A DNA stretch of 64,000 bases from Sphingomonadales bacterium 12-68-11 (GCA_002279825.1 NCCV01000005.1:117377-181376); one strand, 5' to 3'. Positions 33,448 to 43,386 are shown, numbered from the stretch's first letter. Numbers and translations: made by a program. The notes: generated from the letters alone by a model not told the origin.

Positions 33448-36147
33448 ATGTCCACGGCCCGCGCCCGCACGACCGAGTCAGTTCCGTCCAGCGTGCCTCC
33501 GAGCGCTCCGTCCGCGGCGGATGAGCGGCGCCTGGCGCGGCGCCGGTCGGCACGGCCCGATCGCGCGCTGAATCCGCCCGGCAGGACAGCGCGGAGGCCG
33601 TCTTGGCTGCCGCGCCGTTGGCCGCACCTGATCCTGGGTCTGGTGTCCGGGATCGGGATCTGTGCACTCGTCTCGCCGCAGGTGCCGAGCGCGGTCACCG
33701 CCGCGGCCCTCGCCCTGGCGGTGGCCGGAGCGCTCGGGCTACGCCTGGCGAAGCGGCTCGAGCGCGGCCGCGACCCGGCAGTGCGAACGGCGGCGGCGTT
33801 CAGCGTTGTTGTCGTCCCGCTGTTCCTGTTCGGGCTCGGCATTGCCCGCTGGGCGGTCCATGAAGGGCTGCCGTGGGAAGCGGCCCTGGCGACGCTGCTC
33901 TGCGTCAGCAGCATCGCCGGAGCGTACTTACGCCGCCAGCCCAGCGCGATCTTCGCGGCACAACTGGCGATCTGGTCGGCCTGCGTCGTGGCCACGGGGT
34001 CTGTTCCGGGCGCGATGACCTTGCTCATCGCGCTGTGCATTGCCGTGATCGTCAACCGTGACCAGCTTCGCGAGCAGGGCGAGGAGGATGAACAGCGGCG
34101 CGCCGGCGAACGCGTGCGCACGCGCGCCCGCGACATCCTGACCGATTACGAGGAGACCCGGCAGGGCTGGTTCTGGGAAACCGACCGCAGATCGCTGCTG
34201 ACTTACATCTCGCCGCCGATCGCGGAAGCGCTTGGGTATTCCGCCGAGCGCCTGATCGGCCAGCCGCTCGTTGGACTGTTCGATCTCGGCGGCACCGGGG
34301 CCGATGCCGGCCTCGACAGCGAACGAACCTTGCTGTTCCACCTCTCGGTCCGCTCGCCATTCCAGGAACTTGCGGTCCGCGCGGCAATCGCCGGCGAAGA
34401 GCGCTGGTGGTCGGTCAGCGGCCGGCCGATTTACGACGAGTTCGACAACTTCGTCGGCTTTCGCGGCTCGGGCACCGACCTGACCGAGAAGAAGCGCAGT
34501 CAGGAGCACGCCTCCCGGCTGGCGCGCTACGATTCGCTGACCGGGCTCGCCAACCGCTTCCAGATGGCGCAAACGCTTGAGAAGATCCTCGCCGCGCCGC
34601 AGGAAATGCACCGCGCCTGCTCGTTGCTCCTGCTCGACCTCGACCGCTTCAAGCATGTCAACGACACGCTCGGCCACCCTGCGGGCGACGCGCTGTTGGT
34701 GCAAGTCGCGCAGCGGCTGCTGCGCGCGGTCGGCGAGCGCGGACAAGTGGGCCGCGTCGGCGGCGATGAGTTCCAGGTCATCTCCGCCGGCAACATCGAG
34801 CGCAGCCATCTCGGCGATCTCGCAAGAGATATCATCCATTCGCTGTCGCAGCCCTATCTGATCGATGGGCACTGCGTGGTCATCGGTGCGTCGATCGGGA
34901 TCGCGGTGTCGCCCGAAGACGGGCTGACGAGCGAAGCGCTGGTGCGTAACGCCGACCTCGCGCTCTATGCCGCGAAAGACGCCGGACGCGGCCGGCATCA
35001 CTTTTACGCCCACGATCTGCATGCCGAAGCCGAGGCGCGCGCCGCGCTCGAGCAAGACTTGCGCGACGCGATCGCGCAAGGCGGGCTGGAGCTGTTTTAC
35101 CAGCCGGTGGTGGCGACCGCGACCGAACGGATCTCCGGTTTCGAGGCCCTGCTGCGCTGGCATCATCCGGCGCGCGGCTGGATTTCCCCGGAGAAGTTCG
35201 TGCGCATTGCGGAGGACACCGGGCTGATCACTCAGATCGGCGAGTGGGCGCTGCGCGCGGCCTGCCGCGATCTCGCGACCTGGCCCGAGGAAGTGCGCTG
35301 CGCGGTCAACGTCTCGCCGCTGCAGTTTGCCAATCCGCAGTTGCCGGCGATCGTGACCCACGCGATCGCCCAAGCGGGCATTGATCCGGCGCGGCTCGAG
35401 CTCGAGATAACCGAGAGCGTATTCCTTAACGACGACGAGGGCACCGATGCGATGTTCGCGGCGCTGAAGCGAGTCGGGGTGCGGCTCGCGCTCGACGATT
35501 TCGGGACCGGCTATTCGTCGCTCGGTTATCTGAAGAAAGCGCCGTTCGACAAGATCAAGATAGATCAGAGCTTCGTGCGCGGGGCGACCGAGCCGGGCAG
35601 CCGCAATGGCGCGATCATCGCCTCGATCACCAGCCTGGCCCACGCGCTGGGCATGGACACCACTGCCGAGGGGGTGGAAACCTTCGACGAGCTCGATCTG
35701 GTGCGGGTCCATGGCTGCAGCCACATCCAGGGCTTCATCTACGAGCGTGCGCTCGACGCGCAGAGCGTGCTGCGACGCCTCGAGGAGGGACTGGCGGCGG
35801 TTGCGCACGGGCCGCGCTCTGCCCGCTCACCGCGCCAGACCATGCTCCGGAAGGTCGTGCTTGAGCATGGCGGGCACAGCTACGATGCGACGATCCGCAA
35901 CATCTCGCGCACCGGGGCGCTCGTCGAAGGCTTGTGGGACGTCCACGCCGGCACGACCTTCCGGCTCCACATGCCCGATCGGCGCGCGATCGGAGTGGTC
36001 GTGCGGTGGTGCTCGGGCGGAAAGGCCGGGGTCGCGTTCGAAGAGGGTCCGGCCGAAGCCGGCGCCTCCGCAGTCGAACCGGCGTCGTCGTCGTCGAAGC
36101 TTCGCATGGACCGTCGACGGGCGCCCTTACTCAAGCAGGCCGGATAG
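33448..36147 (+). CDS. Membrane PAS-GGDEF-EAL-PilZ c-di-GMP protein
   Basis: An 899-residue signalling protein. The N-terminus has about five to six membrane segments (about 55-190). A PAS domain follows (QGWFWETDRRSLLTYISPPIAEALGYS, about 235-350), then GGDEF (DSLTGLANRF to GRVGGDEFQV, about 360-520). The EAL domain (about 535-785) carries EALLRW, the LELEITESVF helix, LDDFGTGYSSLGY, KIKIDQSFV and TAEGVET. A C-terminal PilZ domain (about 795-870) contains NISRTGA. GGDEF is intact but no RxxD inhibitory site precedes it, while the EAL catalytic residues look complete. The start ATG 33448 lies divergent from the reductase gene. A paralogue follows directly. Confidence 0.93.
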   Translation: MSTARARTTESVPSSVPPSAPSAADERRLARRRSARPDRALNPPGRTARRPSWLPRRWPHLILGLVSGIGICALVSPQVPSAVTAAALALAVAGALGLRLAKRLERGRDPAVRTAAAFSVVVVPLFLFGLGIARWAVHEGLPWEAALATLLCVSSIAGAYLRRQPSAIFAAQLAIWSACVVATGSVPGAMTLLIALCIAVIVNRDQLREQGEEDEQRRAGERVRTRARDILTDYEETRQGWFWETDRRSLLTYISPPIAEALGYSAERLIGQPLVGLFDLGGTGADAGLDSERTLLFHLSVRSPFQELAVRAAIAGEERWWSVSGRPIYDEFDNFVGFRGSGTDLTEKKRSQEHASRLARYDSLTGLANRFQMAQTLEKILAAPQEMHRACSLLLLDLDRFKHVNDTLGHPAGDALLVQVAQRLLRAVGERGQVGRVGGDEFQVISAGNIERSHLGDLARDIIHSLSQPYLIDGHCVVIGASIGIAVSPEDGLTSEALVRNADLALYAAKDAGRGRHHFYAHDLHAEAEARAALEQDLRDAIAQGGLELFYQPVVATATERISGFEALLRWHHPARGWISPEKFVRIAEDTGLITQIGEWALRAACRDLATWPEEVRCAVNVSPLQFANPQLPAIVTHAIAQAGIDPARLELEITESVFLNDDEGTDAMFAALKRVGVRLALDDFGTGYSSLGYLKKAPFDKIKIDQSFVRGATEPGSRNGAIIASITSLAHALGMDTTAEGVETFDELDLVRVHGCSHIQGFIYERALDAQSVLRRLEEGLAAVAHGPRSARSPRQTMLRKVVLEHGGHSYDATIRNISRTGALVEGLWDVHAGTTFRLHMPDRRAIGVVVRWCSGGKAGVAFEEGPAEAGASAVEPASSSSKLRMDRRRAPLLKQAG

Positions 36148-36252
36148 TCTTTCTCTCTGACACGCTTAGCTTTTTGGTAAACGTGTTGCCCTAAGTTCGG
36201 CCGCTTGAAGGCGCCGAGGCCGGTGTGCCCGGCCAGCGCGAAGGGATCACCC

Positions 36253-38457
36253 GTGCGGGGTTTATTGCGCACCATCGGCAGCAAGGCGGCCCAAACGGCC
36301 GGCTCGCCCGCCGGCACGCCCCGTCCCGCGGCGCGGATCAGCGACCAAGAGCGCCTGGCGATGCTGCAAGCCTTCGAAGAGGCCGAGATCGGCTGGTTCT
36401 GGGCCACCGATGCCGACAACCGCGTTGTCTACCTTTCGCAGTCGGCCGCCGACAAACTCGCACCCGGGCGCGAGATCCTTGGAGCGCCGCTCGTCACGCT
36501 CATCGAGCCCGTCGGCGGAGAGGAGGAGGACCGCGAGCGGCCTCTGTCGTTCGTACTGGGCGCGCACGGGCGCATGACCGACCTCACGGTGAGGGTCGCC
36601 GGGCGCAACGGGGAAATGTACTGGAGCGTGACCGGGCATCCGCAGTTCGATGCCTCCCAGGAGTTCCAGGGCTACCGCGGCAGCGCCAAGGACATTACCG
36701 CTGTCTTCGAGCATCAGCGCGACGCCTCGCGCCTTTCGCAGTACGACTCGCTGACCGGCCTCGCCAACCGGCACCGCATGACCAAGCGGCTGGCCGCGAT
36801 CCTGACCGCCTACCGCGCCGCCAAGCGCAGCTGCGCGCTCCTGACGCTCGATCTGGATCGGTTCAAAGAGGTTAACGACACGCTCGGACATCCGGCGGGC
36901 GACGAACTGCTGATACAGGTTGCGCAGCGCTTGACTCGGATCGTGCCGGCCAATGCCGAGCTCGGCCGGATGGGCGGCGACGAGTTCCAGGTCGTCATCC
37001 CCGACCTTGACGATCGCGGCGCGCTCGGGGACCTCGCCCAGCGGCTCATCCAGATGGTCTCGCAACCCTATGCGCTCGGCCAGGACCGAGCGGTGATCGG
37101 TACCTCGATCGGCGTGGCCATTGCCCCATACGACGGCATCGAGCCCGATGAACTGGTGAAGAGCGCCGACCTCGCGCTCTACGCGGCGAAGAGCAACGGG
37201 CGCGGCCAGTACCGCTTCTATTCGAACGATCTCAAGGATACCGCCGACGAACGGCGAGGGATCGAGGAAGACCTGCGCGATGCCCTGACCCGCGGCGAAT
37301 TCGAGATGCACTACCAGCCGGTGGTGCGAGCGAGCGATAACATGGTGGTCGCGTTCGAGGCGCTGATGCGCTGGAACCACCCGCAGCGCGGCCCGATCAG
37401 TCCGACGGTGTTCATTCCCATCGCCGAAGAGACCGGCCTGATCAACGTGATCGGCGAGTGGGCCCTGCTGCGCGCCTGCGAGGACGCCGCGCAATGGCCG
37501 GGCGATCTGCGGGTGGCGGTCAACGTCTCGGCGACGCAGTTTTCCTTCGACGGCCTGCCGCGGCTCATCAACGCGGCGGTCATCGCCGCGGGGCTCGAGC
37601 CGCACCGGCTCGAACTCGAAATCACCGAGAGCGTGTTCATGGGCGATGCCTTCGCGGTCGATCGCATGTTCGCGCGGCTCAAGAAGATCGGCGTCAAGCT
37701 GTCGCTCGACGATTTCGGGACCGGCTACTCGTCACTGAGCTATTTGCGCAAGGCGCCGTTCGACAAGATCAAGATCGACCAAGGCTTCGTGCGCGGCTGC
37801 ACCGACAAGGACAATCCGGCATCGGCGATCATCACCGCGATCGTCAGCCTGGCGAATGCCCTCAGGATGGAGACCACGGCGGAAGGCGTCGAAGCGCTCG
37901 ACGAACTGGCCATGGTCGCCCAGCTCGGCGCGTCGAGCGTCCAAGGCTTCGTGTTCTCGGGCGCCGTGCCGCAAGAGCAGGTGCTCGCCAAGCTGGGCTC
38001 GGGGGACTTCCACTACGAAGCGGTCGGGCCGGCGCGCTACCGCGCGGATCGGCGCTCCTTGCTGCGCACCGCCGGCGCGATCCACGAGGATCACCGCTAC
38101 GAAGTGCTGCTGCGCAACCTCTCGCGCACCGGTGCGCTGATCGAAGGCATGCTCGAAGTCCCGGAAGGCACCGAGCTGGTGCTCGATCTGGGCGAGGGGC
38201 AACTGGCGGTGGCGCGGGTGCGGCGCTCGGACGGGTCGGTCCAGGGGCTCGAGTTCGAGACTCCGCTGATCAGCGACGGCGCCGACGGGCTGTGCACCCG
38301 CCACCGCATCTCGCCCTACCTGCTCGCCGCCGCCGGCATGCCGCTGCGCGCGCTGCCCGCCGGCGCCCAATCGCTCCCCGCCCAGCCCAATGCCCCGGCC
38401 TCGCGCCCGCGGTTCATGCAAGTCGTCAGCGGCAGCGGCAACGCACGCGCCGCCTGA
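36253..38457 (+). CDS. PAS-GGDEF-EAL-PilZ c-di-GMP protein (paralogue, no membrane part)
   Basis: A 734-residue protein with the same domain order as its upstream neighbour but without the membrane segments. The PAS domain has EEAEIGWFWATDADNRVVYLS (about 40-60). GGDEF has GRMGGDEFQVV (about 240), again with no RxxD site. EAL has FEALMRWNHP, LELEITESVF, DDFGTGYSSLSYL, KIKIDQGFV and TAEGVEA. The PilZ domain has RRSLLRTAG and LRNLSRTGALIEG (about 600-640). The start chosen is GTG 36253, after AAGGGA; TTG 36205 is the alternative. High similarity and tandem order point to duplication. It would act in the cytoplasm. Confidence 0.92.
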   Translation: MRGLLRTIGSKAAQTAGSPAGTPRPAARISDQERLAMLQAFEEAEIGWFWATDADNRVVYLSQSAADKLAPGREILGAPLVTLIEPVGGEEEDRERPLSFVLGAHGRMTDLTVRVAGRNGEMYWSVTGHPQFDASQEFQGYRGSAKDITAVFEHQRDASRLSQYDSLTGLANRHRMTKRLAAILTAYRAAKRSCALLTLDLDRFKEVNDTLGHPAGDELLIQVAQRLTRIVPANAELGRMGGDEFQVVIPDLDDRGALGDLAQRLIQMVSQPYALGQDRAVIGTSIGVAIAPYDGIEPDELVKSADLALYAAKSNGRGQYRFYSNDLKDTADERRGIEEDLRDALTRGEFEMHYQPVVRASDNMVVAFEALMRWNHPQRGPISPTVFIPIAEETGLINVIGEWALLRACEDAAQWPGDLRVAVNVSATQFSFDGLPRLINAAVIAAGLEPHRLELEITESVFMGDAFAVDRMFARLKKIGVKLSLDDFGTGYSSLSYLRKAPFDKIKIDQGFVRGCTDKDNPASAIITAIVSLANALRMETTAEGVEALDELAMVAQLGASSVQGFVFSGAVPQEQVLAKLGSGDFHYEAVGPARYRADRRSLLRTAGAIHEDHRYEVLLRNLSRTGALIEGMLEVPEGTELVLDLGEGQLAVARVRRSDGSVQGLEFETPLISDGADGLCTRHRISPYLLAAAGMPLRALPAGAQSLPAQPNAPASRPRFMQVVSGSGNARAA

Positions 38458-38462
38458 GCGGG

Positions 38463-38491
38463 CTGACAGCGCGCGGGAGCGCGGCTAAGGG
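38463..38491 (+). promoter_or_regulatory. Candidate lepA promoter (leaderless transcript)
   Basis: CTGACA (38463-38468), 17 bases, TAAGGG (38486-38491), then six bases to the ATG at 38498. No Shine-Dalgarno fits between, so the start codon would be at or near +1. Confidence 0.55.
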
Positions 38492-38497
38492 CGGCGG

Positions 38498-40315
38498 ATG
38501 ACTGAGCTTTCGCGGATCCGTAACTTCTCCATCATTGCGCATATCGACCATGGGAAGAGCACCCTGGCCGACCGGCTGATCCAGCACACCGGGGGCCTCA
38601 CCGAGCGCGAGATGTCCGAGCAAGTGCTTGATAACATGGACATCGAGCGCGAACGAGGGATCACCATCAAGGCGCAGACCGTGCGGCTGGAGTACACCGC
38701 GCACGACGGGCTGACTTACGAGCTCAACCTGATGGACACGCCCGGCCACGTGGACTTCGCGTACGAAGTCTCGCGCAGCCTGGCCGCCTGCGAAGGCGCA
38801 CTCCTCGTCGTGGATGCCGCGCAAGGGGTCGAAGCGCAGACGCTCGCCAACGTCTACCAGTCGATCGAGCATGACCACGAGATCGTCCCCGTCATCAACA
38901 AGATCGACCTGCCCGCCGCCGAGCCCGAAAAAGTCCGCGCCGAGATCGAGGACGTGATCGGCCTCGACGCCTCCGAAGCGGTCCTCACCAGCGCCAAGAG
39001 CGGCATCGGCATCGAGGACGTGCTCGAAGCGGTGGTCAAGAAGATCCCGCCCCCCAAAGGCGACCGCACCGCGCCGCTCAAGGCCATGCTGGTCGACTCC
39101 TGGTACGATCCGTACCTCGGCGTGGTCATCCTCGTCCGCGTGATCGACGGGGTGATCAAGAAGGGCCTGCCCGTCACCTTCATGCAAGGCGGCACCGAGC
39201 ACCTGATCGACCGGGTCGGCTGCTTCACCCCCAAGCGCGTCGAGCTGCCCGAACTGGGCCCCGGCGAAATCGGCTTCATCACCGCGCAGATCAAGGAAGT
39301 CGCCCAGGCCAAAGTCGGTGACACCATCACCACGGTCAAGAACGGCGCCACCGAGGCCCTGCCGGGCTACAAGGAAGTCCAGCCGGTGGTGTTCTGCGGG
39401 CTGTTCCCGGTCGACGCGGCCGAGTTCGAGAAGCTGCGCGAAAGCATCAGCCGTCTGCGCCTCAACGACGCCAGCTTCACCTTCGAGGCGGAGAACAGCG
39501 CCGCGCTCGGCTTCGGGTTCCGCTGCGGCTTCCTCGGCCTGCTCCACCTCGAGATCATCCAGGAGCGGCTGACCCGCGAGTACGACCTCGACCTCATCAC
39601 CACCGCCCCCTCGGTGGTCTACCGCATCCAGCTCAACAAGAGCCGGACCGACGACGCGCGCGAGATCCTGCTCCACAACCCCGCCGACTATCCGGACCCG
39701 AGCCGCATCGCCGAGATCGACGAACCGTGGATCAAGGCGACGATCTACACCCCCGACGAATACCTCGGCTCTATCCTCAAGCTGTGCCAGGATCGGCGCG
39801 GTATCCAGACCGGGCTCACCTATGTGGGCGGCCGCGCCCAGGTCAGCTACGAGCTGCCGCTCAACGAAGTGGTGTTCGATTTCTACGACCGGCTGAAATC
39901 GATCAGCCGCGGCTACGCCAGCTTCGATTACGAGCAGATCGGGCTGCGCCCCGGCGACCTCGTCAAGATGTCCATCCTGGTCAACAACGAGCCGGTCGAT
40001 GCGCTCAGCATGATCGTCCACCGCAGCGTGGCCGAGGCGCGCGGCCGGCACATGTGCGAGCGGCTGAAGGAGCTGATCCCGCGGCACTTGTTCAAGATCC
40101 CGATCCAGGCGGCGATCGGCGGCAAAGTGGTGGCGCGCGAGACGATCAGCGCGATGCGCAAGGATGTGACCGCGAAGTGCTACGGCGGCGACATCAGCCG
40201 CAAGAAGAAGCTGCTGGAGAAGCAGAAGAAGGGCAAGGCCAAGATGCGGGAGTACGGCAATGTGTCGATCCCGCAGGAGGCGTTCATCGCGGCGCTGCGG
40301 ATGGGGGAGGAGTGA
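38498..40315 (+). CDS. lepA: Elongation factor 4 (LepA)
   Basis: A translational GTPase acting on stalled or back-tracked ribosomes and in 30S maturation. The 605-residue product has [24 protein letters not shown] (P-loop), [11 protein letters not shown] (switch I), [16 protein letters not shown] (switch II), [10 protein letters not shown] (G4), EF-G-like domains III and V, and the LepA-specific C-terminal [14 protein letters not shown] segment, here [19 protein letters not shown]. Length is typical. Its last codons overlap the start of the AT-richer restriction island: the stop TGA lies inside the next gene's GTG start. Confidence 0.97.
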   Translation: MTELSRIRNFSIIAHIDHGKSTLADRLIQHTGGLTEREMSEQVLDNMDIERERGITIKAQTVRLEYTAHDGLTYELNLMDTPGHVDFAYEVSRSLAACEGALLVVDAAQGVEAQTLANVYQSIEHDHEIVPVINKIDLPAAEPEKVRAEIEDVIGLDASEAVLTSAKSGIGIEDVLEAVVKKIPPPKGDRTAPLKAMLVDSWYDPYLGVVILVRVIDGVIKKGLPVTFMQGGTEHLIDRVGCFTPKRVELPELGPGEIGFITAQIKEVAQAKVGDTITTVKNGATEALPGYKEVQPVVFCGLFPVDAAEFEKLRESISRLRLNDASFTFEAENSAALGFGFRCGFLGLLHLEIIQERLTREYDLDLITTAPSVVYRIQLNKSRTDDAREILLHNPADYPDPSRIAEIDEPWIKATIYTPDEYLGSILKLCQDRRGIQTGLTYVGGRAQVSYELPLNEVVFDFYDRLKSISRGYASFDYEQIGLRPGDLVKMSILVNNEPVDALSMIVHRSVAEARGRHMCERLKELIPRHLFKIPIQAAIGGKVVARETISAMRKDVTAKCYGGDISRKKKLLEKQKKGKAKMREYGNVSIPQEAFIAALRMGEE

Positions 40316-40845
40316 GCATCATTGAAGTAGGCGACGGCCTAGTTCTTCGCTTGCCGAGCGAGCACGGCCAACCAGCTGCACATCCGTTCGTCCAAAGCGG
40401 ACTCTATGTGATCCAGAGTTCACACGAGCCGACCCGTTACAGGGCCGGCGCAGGCGGCGTGGCTCAACGCGACGGCACGATATTTGCTCGGTTGAAACGG
40501 CATAAATCGCCGCCGCCAAATAGGAATAATATTGATTGGACTGAGTTCCACCGGCCTTGGAATCCCCTTTGGGTCGCCCAATTTCCGAAGTCGGATCAGC
40601 TCTCGGTTCGACTTTGCGAAGCCTTACTGATCGGTGAGCTAGCGGCGAGATATCGGTTCATTCCCGAAGGCACCGGTTCTGGATTCTACGCAAGGCCAGA
40701 GAGTGCTAAAGTGATTGCCGACCTAGCTATTTCGCTCGAGCCTCGCTTCGAAATGATCCTTCTTCAGCAAATGAAGTTTGACGATCGCCGAAGGTGGAGC
40801 AAGGGGCAAATTGGGGGAGAACCTAGTGGATACCTTGAAGGATAG
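40312..40845 (+). CDS. Unknown protein at island edge, possible degenerate GIY-YIG nuclease
   Basis: A 177-residue protein starting at GTG 40312, which overlaps the lepA stop (GTGA) and follows GGGGGAGGA. No in-frame ATG exists before residue 140. It is not a confident family match. The order GLYVIQSS (about 27), TRYRAG (about 38), FARLKRHKS (about 56-64), Asn-rich loop, and a Glu in [15 protein letters not shown] (about 106-120) is reminiscent of GIY-YIG nucleases (GIY, YIG, Arg...His, Glu), with weak first motifs. Codon use is AT-richer than lepA and like the following restriction genes. It may be an accessory nuclease of the island, or something else. Confidence 0.5.
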   Translation: MSIIEVGDGLVLRLPSEHGQPAAHPFVQSGLYVIQSSHEPTRYRAGAGGVAQRDGTIFARLKRHKSPPPNRNNIDWTEFHRPWNPLWVAQFPKSDQLSVRLCEALLIGELAARYRFIPEGTGSGFYARPESAKVIADLAISLEPRFEMILLQQMKFDDRRRWSKGQIGGEPSGYLEG

Positions 40846-40869
40846 TCGGGGTTCATTCAGGGTGGACGC

Positions 40870-41721
40870 ATGAGCGAGTTCGCAAAGTCCCGAACTGAGT
40901 TCCATGATAATCTGAAGAGCGATATCTTCAAGGTCACGTCCACTGGCGTGCCCACGAACTCAGACAAAGACTCCCCTGCAAGCCGTCGAATTGGGCAAGC
41001 GCTCGCCGTCACGCTCGGAGTACAGGAGGGGCCCCGTCTTGCTGCGCAGACGCTAGGTTCGCGGTTCGAAACCCATGTGAGGGCTTTCTTAGCGGATACC
41101 TTTCCCAAACTCGAACATTTGCGGCCCGGAAAATGGGACGTAAAATGTATAACGAATAGATCTGGCCTCGATATTGGTGACTACGAGCAATATGCTCACC
41201 TGCGTGCGATTCAACTGGCTGCTCAGGCCGAACCATCTTTACGGATTTTGCTAGGCTCTGACTACAACATCGCATCAGATGTTGTGGTGACCCGGTCGCC
41301 GGAAGACGATGGTCAGATCAATTTGCATCGCAACCTTGTGGATATAGAGACGGCTACGCGTAGTTCTTTAAGGGCATCTGCCGGGTCCGTAGCTTCTTTG
41401 CATGCTTGCATTTCTTGTAAATGGACCATGCGTAGTGACCGGGCTCAAAACTCAAGGTCGGAAGCCCTCAGGTTGATCAGAAACCGAAAGGGTCGGGTGC
41501 CGCACATCGCAGTGATCACTGCGGAACCTTTGCCATCTCGGCTTGCTTCGATTGCATTGGGCACCGGCGATATCGATTGTGTGTATCACATAGCTTTAGA
41601 AGAGTTGCGCGCGGCGGTTGCGACGATCGGGGAATCAGAGGCAAATTCCTTGCTCGGTCTCATGATTGATGGTCGCCGTCTAAAAGATGTGTCTGATCTG
41701 CCGCTTGATCTCGCTATTTAA
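40870..41721 (+). CDS. Type II restriction endonuclease, NgoMIV family (predicted GCCGGC)
   Basis: A 283-residue enzyme close in length to R.NgoMIV. The active-site block is ISCKWTMRSDRAQNSRSEAL (about 181-200), giving the Ser-Cys-Lys triad residues and, fourteen residues after the Lys, the Glu of this family. An upstream catalytic Asp candidate lies in YNIASDVVVTRSPED (about 133-147). LIRNRKGRVPHIAVITAEPLPSRL (about 202-225) is also family-like. NgoMIV cuts G/CCGGC; sharing that target is inference from the family. Downstream ATG of vsr overlaps its stop. The cognate methyltransferase is encoded convergently. Confidence 0.9.
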   Translation: MSEFAKSRTEFHDNLKSDIFKVTSTGVPTNSDKDSPASRRIGQALAVTLGVQEGPRLAAQTLGSRFETHVRAFLADTFPKLEHLRPGKWDVKCITNRSGLDIGDYEQYAHLRAIQLAAQAEPSLRILLGSDYNIASDVVVTRSPEDDGQINLHRNLVDIETATRSSLRASAGSVASLHACISCKWTMRSDRAQNSRSEALRLIRNRKGRVPHIAVITAEPLPSRLASIALGTGDIDCVYHIALEELRAAVATIGESEANSLLGLMIDGRRLKDVSDLPLDLAI

Positions 41722-42125
41722 TGGACGTGTTCGATAAAGATAAGCGATCCAAAATTATGCGATCGGTTCGTGGAGAAAATACTGGGCCAGAATTGCGCGT
41801 TAGAAAAATCCTCCATGCGGCCGGATATCGGTTCCGGCTGCATCGGAAAGACTTGCCTGGTTCTCCTGATATATTTTTGCCGAAGCATCGTATAGCCGTG
41901 CTTGTTCATGGCTGCTTTTGGCATGGGCACGCCTGCAGGAGGGCGAAGCTGCCTGAGACGAGAACCGGATTCTGGGCGCTGAAAATCTCGAAGAATATCG
42001 AACGAGACAAAGCCGTAGTTTCTGCGCTTGCCGCACAAGGAATACGTAGCGTCGTTCTATGGCAATGTGAAATTAGCCCAGATGCTGTTCTCAACGCGTT
42101 GAGCGAATTATTGGACTCCGCCTAA
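41721..42125 (+). CDS. vsr: Very short patch repair endonuclease Vsr
   Basis: Nicks at T:G mismatches created by deamination of 5-methylcytosine, so it commonly accompanies C5 methyltransferases. The 134-residue protein starts MDVFDKDKRSKIMRSVRGENTGPELRVRK. The core is HRKDLPGSPDIFLPKHRIAVLVHGCFWHGHACRRAKLPETRTGFWALKI (about 42-90), which includes the catalytic Asp in GSPDIF and the zinc-binding HGCFWHGHAC motif. Its ATG overlaps the REase stop (TAATG). Preserves the methylated sites of the neighbouring restriction system. Confidence 0.94.
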   Translation: MDVFDKDKRSKIMRSVRGENTGPELRVRKILHAAGYRFRLHRKDLPGSPDIFLPKHRIAVLVHGCFWHGHACRRAKLPETRTGFWALKISKNIERDKAVVSALAAQGIRSVVLWQCEISPDAVLNALSELLDSA

Positions 42126-42143
42126 TGGGGTATCTGGCGGACA

Positions 42144-43232
42144 CTAAGCTGCCAATTTAGTCCTAGCCTTGAGAATGTCGGAGACCGTCTGTCCGATAGC
42201 TGCTGCAAGCGGAGGTGGGACTGCGTTTCCAATCTGCCGTGCAATCTCGATCTTTGATCCGCAAAACTCAAAATCATCGGGAAAGCCCATCAACCGCGCT
42301 GCTTCACGGTGAGTGATCGGCCGATGTTGGTCGGGATGGAGATATCGACCCTTCTCAGGTTTGAAGAATTCGGTTCTGATAGTCACTGACGGGCGTTCCC
42401 ACCAAAGACGCCCAAATAGATCGGTGCCCCCAGACGTCTTACGAATCCAACAATCGGGAGTAAGTTCAGGTGCATTTCGCTGCAGATCGAAGCGATTGCC
42501 CCCAGGGGGCACGGACCGATATCGATCCAGGCTCTTTTGTGTCGGCGTCCTGCCAAAGTGCAGATTAAGAGGTGCGCGTTCACGACGGATTTCGGTTCCT
42601 TTCGGTTCCGGTAGGTCGGCGATTGCATCCCAAACAGTCCGCCAAGCAGGCAGGTTTTTTCCCGATCCCGGCGCTGCGTGAGTTTGTAGCGGAGGGAACG
42701 AGGGCGCACTTGAATATGCTCGACTATAGCCAATCATAACTGTCCGTCGGCGGTTCTGCGGCGCTCCATAATCGGCGGCGAGTAGAACTTCTCCCGCTAC
42801 ATCAAACCCTATCGATCGTGCGCGCGTTTCGATCTCTTGGAATTCCGGTGATCTGTATAACTCCGCCACATTCTCTATGACGAACACGGATGCACCGCTT
42901 CGTTCAACAATGTCGAGGAACGGCTGCCACAGCGCCCGCCGGGGGTCCCCCTGTCTTTTCTTGTTGAGAAGGCTGAAACCTTGACATGGCGGACCGCCGA
43001 CAACCACGTCGGCTTGAGGTATGTCGCGACCCTCTTCCAGCCACAACTCGATATCGTAGCATTCGGCGTGAGGGCCAAAATTCTGGCGATGTGTGCGAAC
43101 TGCCGCGGCGTCATTGTCGAGCGCCCAAACGCTCTCGAAACCGCCGCAAAAACGATCGTCGGTAAATCCCAGCGTCATACCGCCCGCGCCGGAAAACAAG
43201 TCAATTAGGCGGAACCCGCTCACGGTCGGCAC
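42144..43232 (-). CDS. DNA (cytosine-5-)-methyltransferase of the restriction system
   Basis: A 362-residue C5 methyltransferase. Motif I is RLIDLFSGAGGMTLGF (about 8-23), motif IV VVVGGPPCQGFSLLN with the catalytic Cys (about 76-90), motif VI FVIENVAEL (about 117), motif VIII QNRRRTVMIG (about 158) and motifs IX/X RQIGNAVPPPLAAAIG (about 332-347). The target-recognition region lies between VIII and IX. Encoded convergently to the REase and vsr genes; the partnership with the NgoMIV-like enzyme predicts GCCGGC methylation. GC content is lower than in the flanks, pointing to horizontal gain of the whole system. Confidence 0.94.
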   Translation of the reverse strand: MPTVSGFRLIDLFSGAGGMTLGFTDDRFCGGFESVWALDNDAAAVRTHRQNFGPHAECYDIELWLEEGRDIPQADVVVGGPPCQGFSLLNKKRQGDPRRALWQPFLDIVERSGASVFVIENVAELYRSPEFQEIETRARSIGFDVAGEVLLAADYGAPQNRRRTVMIGYSRAYSSAPSFPPLQTHAAPGSGKNLPAWRTVWDAIADLPEPKGTEIRRERAPLNLHFGRTPTQKSLDRYRSVPPGGNRFDLQRNAPELTPDCWIRKTSGGTDLFGRLWWERPSVTIRTEFFKPEKGRYLHPDQHRPITHREAARLMGFPDDFEFCGSKIEIARQIGNAVPPPLAAAIGQTVSDILKARTKLAA

Positions 43233-43386
43233 TCCTTGGGATCAGTGGATAAGCTGGTGAAACATTTGTGGAACACGAGCAAGTGGCCGTGCGACGAGTA
43301 ATTCGGCTTCGGACCAAGTTTTCCACGACGGTTGCCTGACGGACTCAGTAACTGTTTTCCAATCTGTCTGCCGCACAACGGCTCAT

